From positions 51,699,903 to 51,763,902 of the forward strand of contig CM053807.1 in NCBI GenBank assembly GCA_028671895.1: 64,000 nucleotides of DNA, read 5' to 3'. Below, piece after piece: positions 47,201 through 61,600 of this stretch (position 1 is its first letter; each line of letters opens with the position of its first letter). The translations under genes were made by a program, and so were the position numbers. Origin of the DNA: Oenanthe sinensis (Eukaryota; Streptophyta; Magnoliopsida; Apiales; Apiaceae). The notes under the pieces are model-generated. The model was not told the DNA's origin and searched no databases. It saw only the letters and a program-made list of their open reading frames with translations.

Positions 47201-48480
47201 CTTCTATAATTGAAATTGTATTTTGGTTTTTGAGACTATCCGTACGAGGTGTCTTGCAATTTAATTGTAGGTTAACATTGAATGTGAAAAATTATGCACC
47301 GAAGGCAGAGTAAAGAATGTGAGAGAAAATACGGAAACATGAGAGCTCGATCTAAATAATATACGATGATTTATATATTTTATTGTTTATTATTGGCAAT
47401 TTCAGGCTCCTTAATTTTCTATAGGTTCTGAGTTTTTGCAATGTGTATATGTGATAGTAAGATTGTTAAGTATAGAAATATTGTTTAGAAAAGCGCAACA
47501 ACTGAAGATTAACGTTACATTGTAGCAGAGTGCAGAGTGCAGAGTGCAGAGAGCAGAGTGCACGCTCTATATTACCTTGAATTGGGGGGCAAGAGTGAAG
47601 AAGCTATGGGAAAGATTCACTGGAGGAGCATGCATGCCTCCATTACTTGCATGCCCACATGCATCTAGGCCAAACATTCTCCCCTAGGCCCTGGAGGCCT
47701 AGACTCACCATTACAGGGATGTAATTTGGCGGACCAATTTCAGACTTTGTTCAATAACATAAAGGGTGTCAATAATATAAACGGGTCAAATTAAAAAATC
47801 ATCAATTATGTAAACTTCTTTTTAAATATACAAATCGAAATTTTTTTAAGGAATTTTTAGAAAGTTGTTAGGCGCCGGACTCCCTCCGTATCGCCCTCCC
47901 AGTTCCGCCCCCAAGGCTGTGGGTGCACCAATTGACTTACAATTCTATGTTTTACGGTATATATTACGTTTACCAAATAAAATATTAAAAAAATATATAG
48001 TACTAAAAAAACAAATTTATTTTTAAATTTTCATGATTCACTTTTCTATTTTGATGATGAGTATAGTTACAAATATTGCGTAAACTGAACATATTTGATG
48101 ATTGAATTCCTGCTACTTTGTGCAAATTATGACATCCTACTTAGGTGGTGACTGTTGTCTATTGTATTGCTGACTTGTGATTGACAATAATGAAGGGCCA
48201 TAGCTAAATGATTCATTATGTGTCATATTTTCTCCTTTATATAATATAATATAATATAATATAAATAGATAGCTTCAATAAATATATATTAAATCCGGAA
48301 AATGGCTTTAGATAATTTCCTGAAATTATAACAAAATACAATATATTACTGAAAATATTTTTATAAACAAGGCATTAATACTCACCTTGGAGCCCTTCTC
48401 TCTATTTTTAACCATACAATTAATACTCACCTTTTGTTTGATTTATAATAATAATTTTCCATCAAGAAATATATATATAT
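44261..48480. other. Intergenic, AT-rich, no gene supported
   Basis: Long stretches of T-rich sequence (45560-46700) without coding signal. The phrase AAGTGGCGG occurs at about 45562 and again at 46811, and a GC-rich patch lies at 47876-47930. These may be ends of an old element, but I could not bound it. An AT pentamer array (ATAAT units) lies at about 48241-48262. Confidence 0.55.
47525..47562. repeat. Minisatellite, GCAGAGT units
   Basis: About five copies of the 7-bp unit GCAGAGT in tandem, one with a substitution, ending in GCACGC. Simple tandem expansion. Confidence 0.9.
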
Positions 48481-49160
48481 AGGGTCCTGCTCAAATAGAA
48501 AATAACTTAGAATAGAAAATAGAAAATAAGATCTACACCACATATTCAATCTAATCTAATGGCAAGGGGGTGCATCCACACACAAATTAAATACACCCTC
48601 GTACACCCAATCCCACATAATCCCTCCGTTTTTTAATTTGATTTTTCCCGTTAATTAGTGAAGTTTTTTTCAAATCTAACTTCACCACATTTTTCTCCAT
48701 CTCCCAACAATCAGTTTGCATACCATATGTGATATATTCCGGTGACTTTTATTTTTTCGACGATTTCCATTATTTTTTGTGAACCCAGGATATATAATTT
48801 AGTGATTTCTGTAATACAAATTAGTGATTTCTATAATACAAATTAGTGGTTTCTGTAATATATTTTAGTGATTGAAGTTGGAATCTGATAAGTGACGAAT
48901 TTATTTTAATTATAAATTATATTTGCCGAAATATAGCACATATGGTATGAAAACTGATCGTTGGGAGATGAAAAAAAATATGGTGAAGTTAGATTTGAAA
49001 AAAACTTTGCCAATTGACGGGAAAAATCAAATTAAAAACGGAGGAGAATAGATGGGATTGTGTGTGTGAGAGTGTATATAATTTGTGTGTGAGTGCGGCA
49101 GGTATAATGATAATATTTTCTATTTCTCATTTAAGTTATTTTCTATTTGAGCAGCACCCT
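48481..49160. mobile_element. MITE with long inverted repeats, 680 bp
   Basis: The ends are AGGGTCCTGCTCAAATAGAA and, from the other side, AGGGTGCTGCTCAAATAGAA, both continuing AATAAC. A second inner inverted pair (ACTTCACCACATTTTT against ATATGGTGAAGT with TTAGATTTGAAAAAAAC arms) makes most of the element foldable. It sits between AT microsatellites, which hides the target duplication. Its right end is about 450 bases before the kinesin start codon. Confidence 0.75.
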
Positions 49161-49612
49161 CTATATATATATATATATATGAAAAACAAGTGAAAGTAAA
49201 ATGTAGTGGATGAGTGGATTGTGAGGGACAATGTTTGTATTAAGTTGACAAAGGGCCGGCCCGTTTGTTTTTGTGATAAAAGCTCTGCACTCATCAGCTT
49301 ATGAGAAGGGGCATCCCGATTCCCTTCCAAGTCAAGCATAAATAATAAATAATAATAATAATAACAGTGTCAGTGTGTGTATAGAATATAAATATTATAT
49401 ATATACTCATAATAATTGGAGTCATTAATTAAGGAAAATCCCTCTCCGTTTCTCTCCATCACACTCATCCATATCTATCTACTAGGGTTAACAAACAACT
49501 TGTAATTTTTCATCTCAATTCTCTTGTTTATTATTTAATAGGAATAGGAATAGGAATAATAATAATAATGTATGCATGTTGATTCGATGTTGAAATCTAT
49601 TTGAACAATACA

Positions 49613-52600
49613 ATGGCGTTTAGACAACAAGGAGGATTAAAATCCAATAAATTAATGACTTGTAGACCCGCTGCTAATGCTAATTCGCCTTGTTCTTCGA
49701 CGACGTCGTCTTCTAAGCAGTTTCCAGAAACTTCTGTGGAAGGTTTGAGCTCTCCGGCTTCGTCCACTGCGATGAGTAAGCCACACTACTATCACGTACA
49801 CAGATCTAAGGAAAATGTCACTGTTACTGTCAGATTTCGCCCTCTCAGGTTCTTTTTCCCCTAACTAATTCATTCTTTTTTAGCTTCTCATACTTTAGGG
49901 CTTTATTTTTATTTTATTTTTTTATTTCAGCCAGCGAGAAATTAAGCTAGGAGAGGAGATTGCGTGGTATGCGGATGGTGAAACTATTGTGCGAAGCGAC
50001 AACAATTCTTCCATTGCTTATGCTTACGGTGTGTTGCCTTACTATTATTATTATTTATGTCACAATTGTCTACTCGGCTGTCCTTTCCATATTTGCCACT
50101 GGACCGGAAATTGTTTTTTATTTTGGTTTTTGGGTCTTGCTTTGACAATCTTAATTACTTGTCTCTGCTTGTTAGTTAATGTGATGCGATATTTTATTCT
50201 GTCACAAATGCAGGAACAGACAAATAACATAATGATTGACACAAGCTGTCACACTTAATTATTAAGATAGATATTCATATACCAAATGAGCTAAAAATGA
50301 AGTTGATAACTACGCATTTTGTTTGATAAATTAGCTTGCCGTTCTCAAAATTGTATTTTAGCGACGCGGTTGTCTTCTATCATTTCATGCTCATACCAGG
50401 AATCAATTCCTCCCCCCCCCCATAGAAATGAGTGGGGCATGCTTATCAAAATATGATATGAACTTTAAAATGATAATTATGTGCTTAAACTCTAATACCA
50501 ACTGAAATTGGATTCCTCTTGTGGAACAGAAACTGGTTACAAATGAGACCGATAGTTTATCAAACCTTAGTTTAAAAGTATAGATATCCAAAAAGCTTAA
50601 TATCTGAATGATTCAGTACGAGCACAGGCCAATTCCGAAATGTAAAGTTGTAAACAAATCCCCATCACTCTTAATCGTGTCTCTATGTACACGTCCACTG
50701 ATGATATCTATAACTTAATGTTTACAAAACAAAGCGAGCTTAATTTGGGATACATGAAGTATAACTATTTTTTGTTGGTCAGTTGGCTTCGGATCTATAT
50801 TTTTAAAGCAGAATTCCCTTGAGACACAGATCTGTGCTGAAGCAGAGTATATTTGAAATTTAAGTTATCACTACTATAATGAAAAGGCATATTTCTTGTG
50901 TTTTCATTCCATTGTCTCCGTGGCAGACAAGTAGTACAGTCCCTACCATCTTATTTTCAGTCGTAGCGTTACTAGATTTATTATTTTAGGTCTTAGCCTT
51001 AATAAAATTATTGTTTTTATTGTAAATTCAGCCCTTGAATTTGGCCAGTATGTGCGTGTTTAAGCCCACCTTCACTGGCAGATAAATCTAAAATAATTTT
51101 TAAATATAAAGAAAAATCTAGTCATATTTTTTCTTAAAAAGATCCATTGATTTATGTATATATTTGTAGAGTTAGATAGCATGTAAATCTTTCACGGAGA
51201 TTTAGTTCTTTTTAGCCTTGCTCGAGCCGAATGATGAGAACAATTATAATCTCCGGTTTCTTGGGGGATGGATCTCTTCTGGAACTTTATAAATGGTTGG
51301 ATTTAACCTTGGTCAACTTTAATTATTATAATATCCAAAACTGAATTTTGTAGTTAATCTGAACATTAAATTCCTCCACTTTACTTGTTGATCTGTTTCC
51401 TGTTTTCTGCCAATTCTTTCTTTTAGACATATATTGTTAATCACAAATCTGATATAACATTGCCAAAATTTTATTAGCACATTATGATTCATGTTTTTAT
51501 ACTTAAAAATGCCGCAGACAAGGTATTTGGTCCAACCACTACTACTCGTCAAGTGTATGATGTTGCTGCTCAACATGTCATTAGCGGTGCTATGGAAGGC
51601 ATTAACGGTAATTATCAATATTATTATACCTAGCAACTATGTATATTTTCTTCGATCTGGAAGTTGTTCTCTTAATCTTTCTAGGATGATAAAGTACATT
51701 GAAATATTGAACAAATATTTGTCCGAGAGAGAAAGATGAGATTGGATTTTTTTTAATTGTACAAAAAAATTGCTGATTCCACTGGCTGAGAGTTGAAGTT
51801 AACAGGCAGAAAAACAAAATATAAGTAATGGAAGCAATATGCGCATTGTGAGGACTCTTATCACTAAGTATATATGGAGTATATTATATGGAGATTATCA
51901 AGTCACAATTGTGCTTTACTTCATTTAGTAATCCTCTTATGCTAGAAATATGAGTGGCTGGATCTTATATCCTACCGAATCTATACTTTCACTGACCAAC
52001 ACATCGAACCTTGATACTTCAGAACCATCATAGAATGCTATTTTCATTAGAAGAGTGACATGAAGAAGTAAAAAACATAATGCTGTAATTTTTTAAATGG
52101 TGAATAAGTGATTGTGTAGCTCGTGGTCTAATAACATTTACCATTAAGTACCGGTTTGCTGACTTGAATGCTCATTTCGAAAATGATGACTGCATACGTC
52201 AACTTACTAATGCATTAAGTAAATTCGTGTTTACACAATCTCATTAAATTAATATATTTGATTGTCAGAATAATATCCATCCTAATTCTCTAACAAAAAA
52301 TGCAAAGATCATTAAATCATACTTATCACCGAATACCATATCAATTATGTTTGGTAAATAAAGTATAGTTTATTTATAGGATATAGTAGAACCTTGATTA
52401 ATGAATAACCTCGTCAAATGAATAATATTTTTCCGTCCCAACTTGGGATAGGGGCGAAATGAATAATCTCGCTAAATACATTAACAGACAATTCTTTTTA
52501 AGTCTTTACATGCCCTAACGTCTATGTAAATTTAAGGGAATATTTACTAAATGTCAAATAATATATATTTATATGATATATGTCATCCAATTAACAATGT

Positions 52601-55600
52601 TCACATACATGAATAAGATTTTCTATTATTGTTTTTGATTGATGAATGGAAGCCATTAAATTGAATATTAAGAAAGACCGGTAGTATATATGTTTATCAA
52701 ACTAAAATTTCAAAACTATATATATTTTGTAATTTAGGTTAAGTATATCGATAGACTTTAAGAATTCATGACATATAATCTTACAAAGTACTCCCTCAGT
52801 CCCATCCAATTGTTAACGTTTTGGAGAGAAGGTCCGGCACGCATTTTAAGGTGAATATAAAGTATAGTTCCATAACTTATTTTTAATTTTTTTTTCTGAA
52901 TAAAAATTTAATGTTTAAATTTTTATTTAGAAAAAAAATTTAAAAATAAGTTATGGAACTATATTTTATATGCACCTTAAAATGCGTGCCGGACCTTCTC
53001 TCCGAAACGTTAACAATTGGGTGAGACGGAGGTAGTACTCACTAATGCACTGTACTCTGAATGTATTCATACACTAAATTGTAAAGAAAAAACCCGAATG
53101 TAATTATATTTTTCATAAGAATTTTAACTAGTACCTTATAGGTACATTTGTACATTAAACATAGAAATACTATAATTATGAGAACAGAAATAAAATTATT
53201 GTGTAAATAAATATTCATTTATCGATAATTGAATAATATACTCATTCATCGATAAATAAATAAATTTTGTTAAATGAATATATATTTCTATTTCTAAGTG
53301 TATTCATTTATCGAGGAGCATGAGTTATCTGAATTTCAACATCGTGCCTATCTATTTGGTAGGCCCCACCTTATGAAAGATTACACATAAATTTTAGAAA
53401 AACAAATAGATTTCAATATATCATCTACCTAGTCAAATTTGTTCGAAGCTTTCTATATTGCATGTAGGTATTAATTCCTAAGTTTCCATGTCGATGATAC
53501 CAAACATATGTTATTTTTAGTTGTCAGAATTTATTAAATTGTCAATCTTGAGATCATTATAATTTTGTTCCCAGGCACTATCTTTGCATATGGTGTGACA
53601 AGTAGTGGGAAGACACACACTATGCATGTAAGTAACAATGTTTCAGATTATTTTATTTTTAATTTGGAGCGTCTTTTTGGGTCACTCATATACTCTAAAG
53701 TTACGTTGATTATCGTTAGCCTGAGTCCAGCATTGTTGATAACTTTGATAAGTGAATATGTTCATATTAGTTCATAATCTAATGTGTAAATACATTTGAC
53801 TAGGACAGAGGCAACTTTTAGGTGTTAAGTATATTTAGCTTGTGTATGCTAATTGTGTGCATAAACAGGGTGATCAGAGGTCACCGGGAATTATACCGTT
53901 GGCTGTCAAGGATACTTTCAGTATTATCCAGGAGGTGCTGTATATGATTTAACCAATTTTTCAGCTTATTTAGGTAATTTTATCCTCATGAATTGTAACC
54001 TTCATTATGCTGCAGACACCAAGTCGTGAATATCTGCTTCGTGTCTCATATCTGGAAATTTATAATGAGGTGAGGTTCTGGCCAGTCTTTCATTTTTCTG
54101 GAAGTAATCCTTGGTAATGTCCGTGCATGAACTCCCTTAAACTTTTCAGTATTAGTATTATGACAGTTTTGTTTATCCTAAAATGAAAAACACTTTGGCA
54201 CTGAATAGGAGCCTGTGTTTCATTCTCTGTCAAATCTTACATTCTCTTTTAATCATGTGTCACTATATTATGTGTTTTATTTTTTTAACTTTTTTAAGTT
54301 CTGTAATAAATGTGATTAACTTAAATATTACTTATTCTATAGAAATGTAGAATTGAGTTTATGTAACAGCGCACACGGGATATTACAGTTTATATGATTT
54401 TATTGTGTATAATTCTCCCTGCTATAACTTGTACTCTCCAGACATGTCCTCTTCAGACCATCGTTGTAAGGATGTCATTCTTATTTTGTGTATGGTGCAA
54501 GTTATATACTTCTACTGATCTCAATATCTGATCTTGCCATATGGGAAAAGGTTCTCTAGAAAACAATAATAAGATGACAGTGATCTCCTTGGTGGAAACT
54601 GGAAAGTGATTAAGTTATCAAATTTGTTTTGGTTTCTGGTCTTTTCTTTACTATTCTGTATGTTCCTTTGACTGTACTGATATGCCAAGAAATTCTTTAT
54701 TTTGGCTTAGTAATTTTCAAATTTAAGTTATTTGGTCCTGGTCTCTGTGTATACTGTTCCATTTTGTATTTAATTTTTTGCACGTTGTATAGGACGATAT
54801 TGGTCCTTCTGTCTGTACGTATCTTCTCTTAGTCAAAGAGTGTTACATTATAAAGGAGATCTATTTCGAAAGCAAAGGCAACAACAACCATCATGTTTAC
54901 ATGATTAACTAGGTCACTCATTTATATATATAATAATTAATATCCCGTGCACTCTATTCATTTCAGGTTGTCAATGACTTGCTGAATCCTGCAGGACAGA
55001 ATTTAAGAATTAGAGAAGATGCACAGGTATACCATATATATATATTTATTTATTTATGTACACATACTGTTTTCCTACATTTTTTTTATGGCTGCCATCA
55101 GGTAACTCTTGTTCTTTTGGTAGATTGTGTGGACTGAACTAAAGATTAGGTTATGTAGTGATAATCTTATGTTCCTTCATTTATCTAACAATTAGATAGT
55201 CTTTCGGGGTGATGGGCTTTCTAATTGTTGAATATAATATATGATGTAATTAAGGCCTCCACATAACACCTCTAAGGTTTTGAAAGTGCTAACTTAACAT
55301 GAGCACAGGTTGGGGGAGATCTCGTGTTCGAGCCTTCCCACCTCCAATGTTTACATTTATTTGTCTGGCTGTCTAATCGTACGAATGAGAGGGAGTGCTA
55401 AATATAATATATGTAAGGCCTCCTCCTAACACATTAAGGTTTAAGAGAGTTGGTAACTTAACACCAATCACTATTTATAAATTTTGGGGGGCATGATCCT
55501 GGACATATTTGTGGACTAACCACTATTTATTTTTTGATGCATTTCTCCTCCCCCGCCCCTCTCTCTAAGTCTATATTTTATTTAGTGTATAATGTTTAAA

Positions 55601-58600
55601 ACTGAAAGTGCATGTGATATGCTGAAATTTCTAATTTTAGCAAGGATCGCATCTTGTAATCTGGATGCCTATCAAAATGCCATCACAGTAGACACTAACG
55701 CTAACTCGTGGGTTTTGTGTAGACCTGGCAATTTACCACACGACATGATAATACGACACGAAAACGACACGAAAATTTAGTGTTTGTGTTTGCATTTTGA
55801 GTTCACGACACGAAAGTACATGAACACGAATGTACACGATTGAGATTTAATGTTGGTTTTGTGTTTACCCTTTGGGTACACGACACGACACGGGAGGTAC
55901 ACGAAATAAAATAAATAAATAAATAAATATTTTATATATAGATTTATTATTTTTCTTATAGATATATGCATATTTATTTATATAATTATACTTAATTTTA
56001 TAATCTTGTATGTAAATATGATGCATATATATATATATATTTAATATATATTTGTAGAAATATACTTAATAATATAATATTCTAATATATTTATCTATTT
56101 ATTTATATATTAATTTTTATTTGATATTAAACGAAAACACGACACGAAATGTACACGAAACGAAGGTACACGAACACGGAAGTACACGAACTCTAAATGG
56201 GTCGGTTTTGTGTTTGACATTTTAGTACACGGCACGATAAGATACACGACACGAAAGTATACGACACAAACGAATTGTCAGGTCTAGTTTTGTGTGATCC
56301 TATCGATTTTTTTTAAAAGCTAAAACTGACCTGAAACATATCAAGAAAAACCAAAATGTTAAAAGCTTGTCCATTATCTTGAGTTAAGTTTTGAATAATT
56401 AACCGAATGATGAAAATCCTGTGTCCACGAATTCAATTAATACAACATCTTGATGTTGTAGGGAACATTCGTTGAAGGAGTAAAGGAGGAAGTTGTATTA
56501 TCTCCAGCTCATGCCCTTTCTCTTATTGCTGCGGGAGAAGGTAATGTTTTGATATCTTGTTACTATATTTGCTGTCCAAGTGAAGTGTTGTGCTAAAGGA
56601 AAATCTCATATTACTGAATTTATGCCGTCCTTGTTTTTTCAAAAGTAGCATATTGGACATTGGCGTTCCTATCTTTTACTCTGTCCTCTTTGGGTTTTTT
56701 GGGGGGTCTGTAGGAGTTCTAAATAAAGGCACCACTTTCCAGAGTCCTCTGGTTGAATTTGTCAAAAAATTTAACTGTTGGAGGAAATCTCACCTGCTGC
56801 CTTGTACAGATTGTTCCATATTGTTTCACTAGTTCACCTAGACTAGAATGAGGTGCAGCATAGAATGCCTGCCCAGGTATTGGGCAAAGTTTAAATATGT
56901 ATGTAATCAGCATAATTCCTATCATACATGTTGCTTTCAGAGTTTCAGTTGCATCTTTTATAGTATATTTGCAGTTTGACTAAAATATCCTGTGTCCGTT
57001 ATACGATTTGTTGAAGGAACCTTGAACCAAAGTAAAATTGAATATAGGAGTTCTAGTTATAAAACAGGCTAGTCCCTGCGTGCTATAATTTCTGCTCTTA
57101 CACGGAAACTCACATGCACTCATGCACCATTTGTAGGTTTATACTTTTAGTTTTGTACTTGTTTAATTTCTTGATTCCGTCGTTAAGAATGCCTGTATTA
57201 TTTTTGTACCTAAATTTTCCCTCTTTATGATAGCAGAGCACAGACATGTTGGTTCCACAAATTTCAATTTACATAGCAGCAGGAGTCATACAATATTCAC
57301 ACTGGTATTAATGCTATACAACTGAAACAGTTATATATTATTATATTTGGACTTCTTTGTACTTTTCTTGAAGCTGACATGATGTTCGAATTTATGCGAA
57401 ATCATCTGGCGTTTTCCTTTTTCCAGAATTGTAAGACGTAGTCAATCAACTCTGTGTAATAGGTGTATTGTAGCTGCTTATTCGCATGACATAACCTTTG
57501 TTAAAAATGTTGTTGTATATATCCGCGACCAGTACCCATTAATTTGAGTTTTATATCTTCTATTTTAATTTTTGTCAGTTGGTCTTACTGTAAAGTTATG
57601 TGCATTAGTCGCTGGTTGGAAGTCCTTGTGTAGTAGACCAGCCTGCTTGCTCAATTTCTTCTTGGAGACCAGTTCTCGCATAAAATAGAAGTGCAATGTT
57701 CTCTTCTCTTCATATGTTCTCTGGCCTCCATGCCACTGATATTAGATTTCATTCTCACGTGTATCTTCCAATGAAGGTTGTGAGAAGCATTACATATGAA
57801 TTTCTCCGGATAATCTTGCTGACCATTAGGTTCAAGTGACCTTGTAATTCTAATGTCCCTGTGGATCATAAAAGAACTAAATAAAGTAAGACACAAGATG
57901 TCATCATAGAAGATACTTTTCCCTCTATATTGAAAACTAGGAGAGCTTTTGAGGTCCAATTTTGACATTAAACAACATCAATTTCTTTCTGTTTATATTA
58001 CTATGCTGCTATGCATCTATTAAACTCTTAAATGCAGTGTGTGTGTAATTTACTCTACCTTAACAATTGACATTTCACCATAAATGTCATTCTTTCTACT
58101 TGCTCCCATTACTCTAAACCAATTGATTTTATCGTTGGTGTGCACAGTGTCGGTAGCTTGAATCGCAGGTGAACATTGTACCAGTTTTAGATGAAGTAGC
58201 TATATATTACCTGTATGAAATGGTTAAGTATGAATATGTGATTCAAATGAAGCTAATTCAGTAAAGGTTGCTCACAATGTGACTATATGATTTTATAATA
58301 ATTAGAAAATGAAATTATGAGAAAAGAAAGATTTACGTGGAGCAATCCTCTGGAGTATCTTCAGCATCTTTCCGTTGAGTTTCATGACAACAACTTGAAT
58401 ATAACTCAAATGAAAAGGAAGGTTGTCATAAATTTAACAAAAGAAACCTAGAAATGTCATGTGCGGGAATCCTGCATATGGAGGTACTGCAACTATACAA
58501 TTATACCCTTGTTGAATTGACACTGAAACTAAGCTATCACTAAAACCTTGAGTGTTAGTTTTTTACTTAGTCAGTTTATTGGTTGCAGCTTTCTTGGTAT

Positions 58601-61600
58601 AACATTTGTTTTCATCATGTTCTGTCCATGACCTTTTGTTTTAGTATTGATGCTGTAAACTTCTAATTGTACTTTTTTTATTTTACCTTCACTACAGACA
58701 ATAGAGAGTAGCCCATGTGGTGAACACCGTGAAGGTGAAGCGGTTAATTTGTCACAGCTGGTATATTTACGGTTATATGTCATTCTTTCCACTAACTTTT
58801 TATGGATTTTATTGATATCTGGTTGTTCGCTTTAATCAAGTTTTTTATGCTTTGTCTTTGATCGATATTTCAATGTATTCAGCTGTGATCAAAATTATTA
58901 TTCTTCTAATTGCTCAATGTTTGTAGGAATTTTATTTCTTGCTTGTAACATTCTATCTTTGCAGAATCTTATTGATCTGGCAGGTTCAGAGAGTTCTAAG
59001 GCTGAAACAACTGGTGTTCGTCGAAAAGAAGGATCTTATATTAATAAAAGCCTTTTGACTCTTGGAACTGTGAGGCCTCTTCTATTGTTGTTTTTTTATC
59101 TTCCATTGACGCACTTGGAATCAGGCAAACTCAAGAAACGGAAATCTGAGCTACTAATTGATTAGACAGAAAGCATATATCCCAAAGTAGTTTACTCTTA
59201 TAATTGTTATTCTAGATAAGATCTTAGAAACTCCATGGTCTTTTGTTCTTCTTTATTTTCTCTCTATATTTTAATATACTATTAATAACAAGTTTTTAAG
59301 TTCAGGCTACCTACATGCACAAGATATCTATTGAAAATGCTGGAATGCCCCATTGTTTTATCCTTCTATCTTAACTCTCGGTGATTTTGAGTACACTTGA
59401 TTAGAGTACTTAAGGTGTAACAATTATTTTGTACGCCATTAAAATGACTTGAAATGTGCAAGGGGCTCATTAGGTTCCTTTTCCTTCAGATGTTTTATGT
59501 GTGATTTTGCAGGCTGTGTGTCTGCGTGTTACATTTTGTTTTCTTTGTCATCGAAATATGTGTGTGTGGGTGCGCGCGTGCGTGCGTGCATGGTATTTGG
59601 TATTATTGAATGTTAATACAAGGTTGTTTTACAGGTAATTTCAAAATTAGGTGAGGGAAAGGCTTCACATGTACCATACAGAGATTCAAAGTTGACTAGA
59701 CTTCTTCAATCTTCATTAAGTGGTCAGGGAAGAGTATCAGTAAGTTTCAATATATCTGAAACTCTTAAATTTATCTGAATCTGATTTATGATGTGCTATA
59801 TAAAGCTATGAGAACATGCATATGATCAGAGCTATTGTCTCCTCTAGTCCTCTTCAAGTGATTGTTAGAAAGGTTCAGATGGTATAAATTATATGTATGT
59901 TTTGTAATTTTCAGCTCATTTGCACTGTTACTCCCTCTTCAAGCTATTCAGAAGAGACACACAACACACTGAAATTTGCCCACCGTGCAAAACATATTGA
60001 AATTCAAGCAGCACAAAACAAGGTATACTTTCTCATGTTATCAGTGTCTTTCATATTGTCTTTGTTTACATTTCCTTAAAATTTTAAGCTTATGAACTGC
60101 AGATAATTGATGAAAAATCACTTATCAAGAAGTATCAACATGAGATTCGTATCCTAAAGGAAGAACTGGAACAATTAAAGAGAGGTATAGTTACAGTTCC
60201 TCAGCTGAAGGGCACAGAAGGAGATGACATTGTAATCCTCAAACAAAAGGTACCCTTAGTCACCCTGCTTTATGATATTATTTGAACTACCCAATCTCAT
60301 ATTTTTCTTCCATCTGTCTCGTTATTCTCCTTTGGAATTAAATTATTGTATTCTGTACCTTTTGTAAGAATGGAAGCTTTTTTACATTGCCACTTGTTGC
60401 AGGCGTGATCTCAATGTTTGTTTATCAATCTAAATATTGACTTCTTTGTGAAAGTTGTAGACTTGTAGGCATTGTTCGAAGGGAGGAATGTAACTTAACT
60501 TTGATATCTTGTGTATGAATAAAATATGTAAATAAATAAATTTTAATTATCATCAATTCTGCTTGTTATATTACTGAATCACAATCCTATCTCTGTCAGT
60601 TAAATCTTGGACAAAACATAAACTTTCTAAAATTACAGTCTCTTGAGAACCACATCAAAATCTTAAAATCCTATTTACTGACAGTTACGATAATGATGAA
60701 GTGTGAATGCAGATGCATTTTCCTCTCCTTTCTTCCCTGGTCCTCACTTAATTTTTTGTTTCAACTCTTAAAATGAGCACTGATCCCCGCTCCCTGCCAT
60801 ATTACAAAATGATGGGGAACAAGAATAAAGAATTAATATATATTCTATTAATTAGATTATGTTTGTTTAGTGTAGAGATAAATAATATATTTATCTATAT
60901 GTTTTATATGTGGGGATTTTAGTTTATTAAATAAGCAGCTTATCTATAATAAGCCCAATTGTTAACGGGCCATAGTCCATTAGGTTATTTGATTAGGTTT
61001 CTATTCTCTATATAAGTATTGTGATCCCCACATATTAAATTATACTTGATTATTGGAATATATTGAATTATTGAAATATTGAATTGGGTCTCTTTTATGG
61101 GTTGTGATCCATAGCTTTTCTCCCTTCTGCGGTTGGGAAACCCTTGGGGTAGTGGGTGTTTTGCGGTTCATTCACCCAAGTTATATCTATTATCGTATTT
61201 ATATCATATATCGTCACTTTCACAAGTTGTCCTGCATCACAAAACACTAAAATGCTAAATATTTTTTCCTACAATCTAAAACCTGCCAACAAATTCGACT
61301 TGGATGAAATTAGTCATAGAAATATGTACAAAAAGCTTGGGTCTGGAACGATGAATAATCATGGTATTCTTTTTATCTGAGGTTTAGTATGTATGCCTCG
61401 AATCTGTGAGCTTATTTGCATTGCAGAACATGACGTAACGGGTCTTGTTATTCTTGCCAGAAGATAATTAGTACTATTTAGTAGTCTAATCATTAACACT
61501 GTGCTCCCGAGTTAGAATTAGAAGAGAAGAGAAGAGAAGAGAACGGAAAAGAAAATTTTGAAATTTTCTTTCCAAATTGTGCTCCCGAGTTTCTTGGGTA

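Noticed and set aside
52791..53035. miRNA precursor
   Set aside because: The long near-perfect hairpin is fully explained by Stowaway terminal repeats with TA flanks. No phased mature miRNA can be argued from sequence alone.
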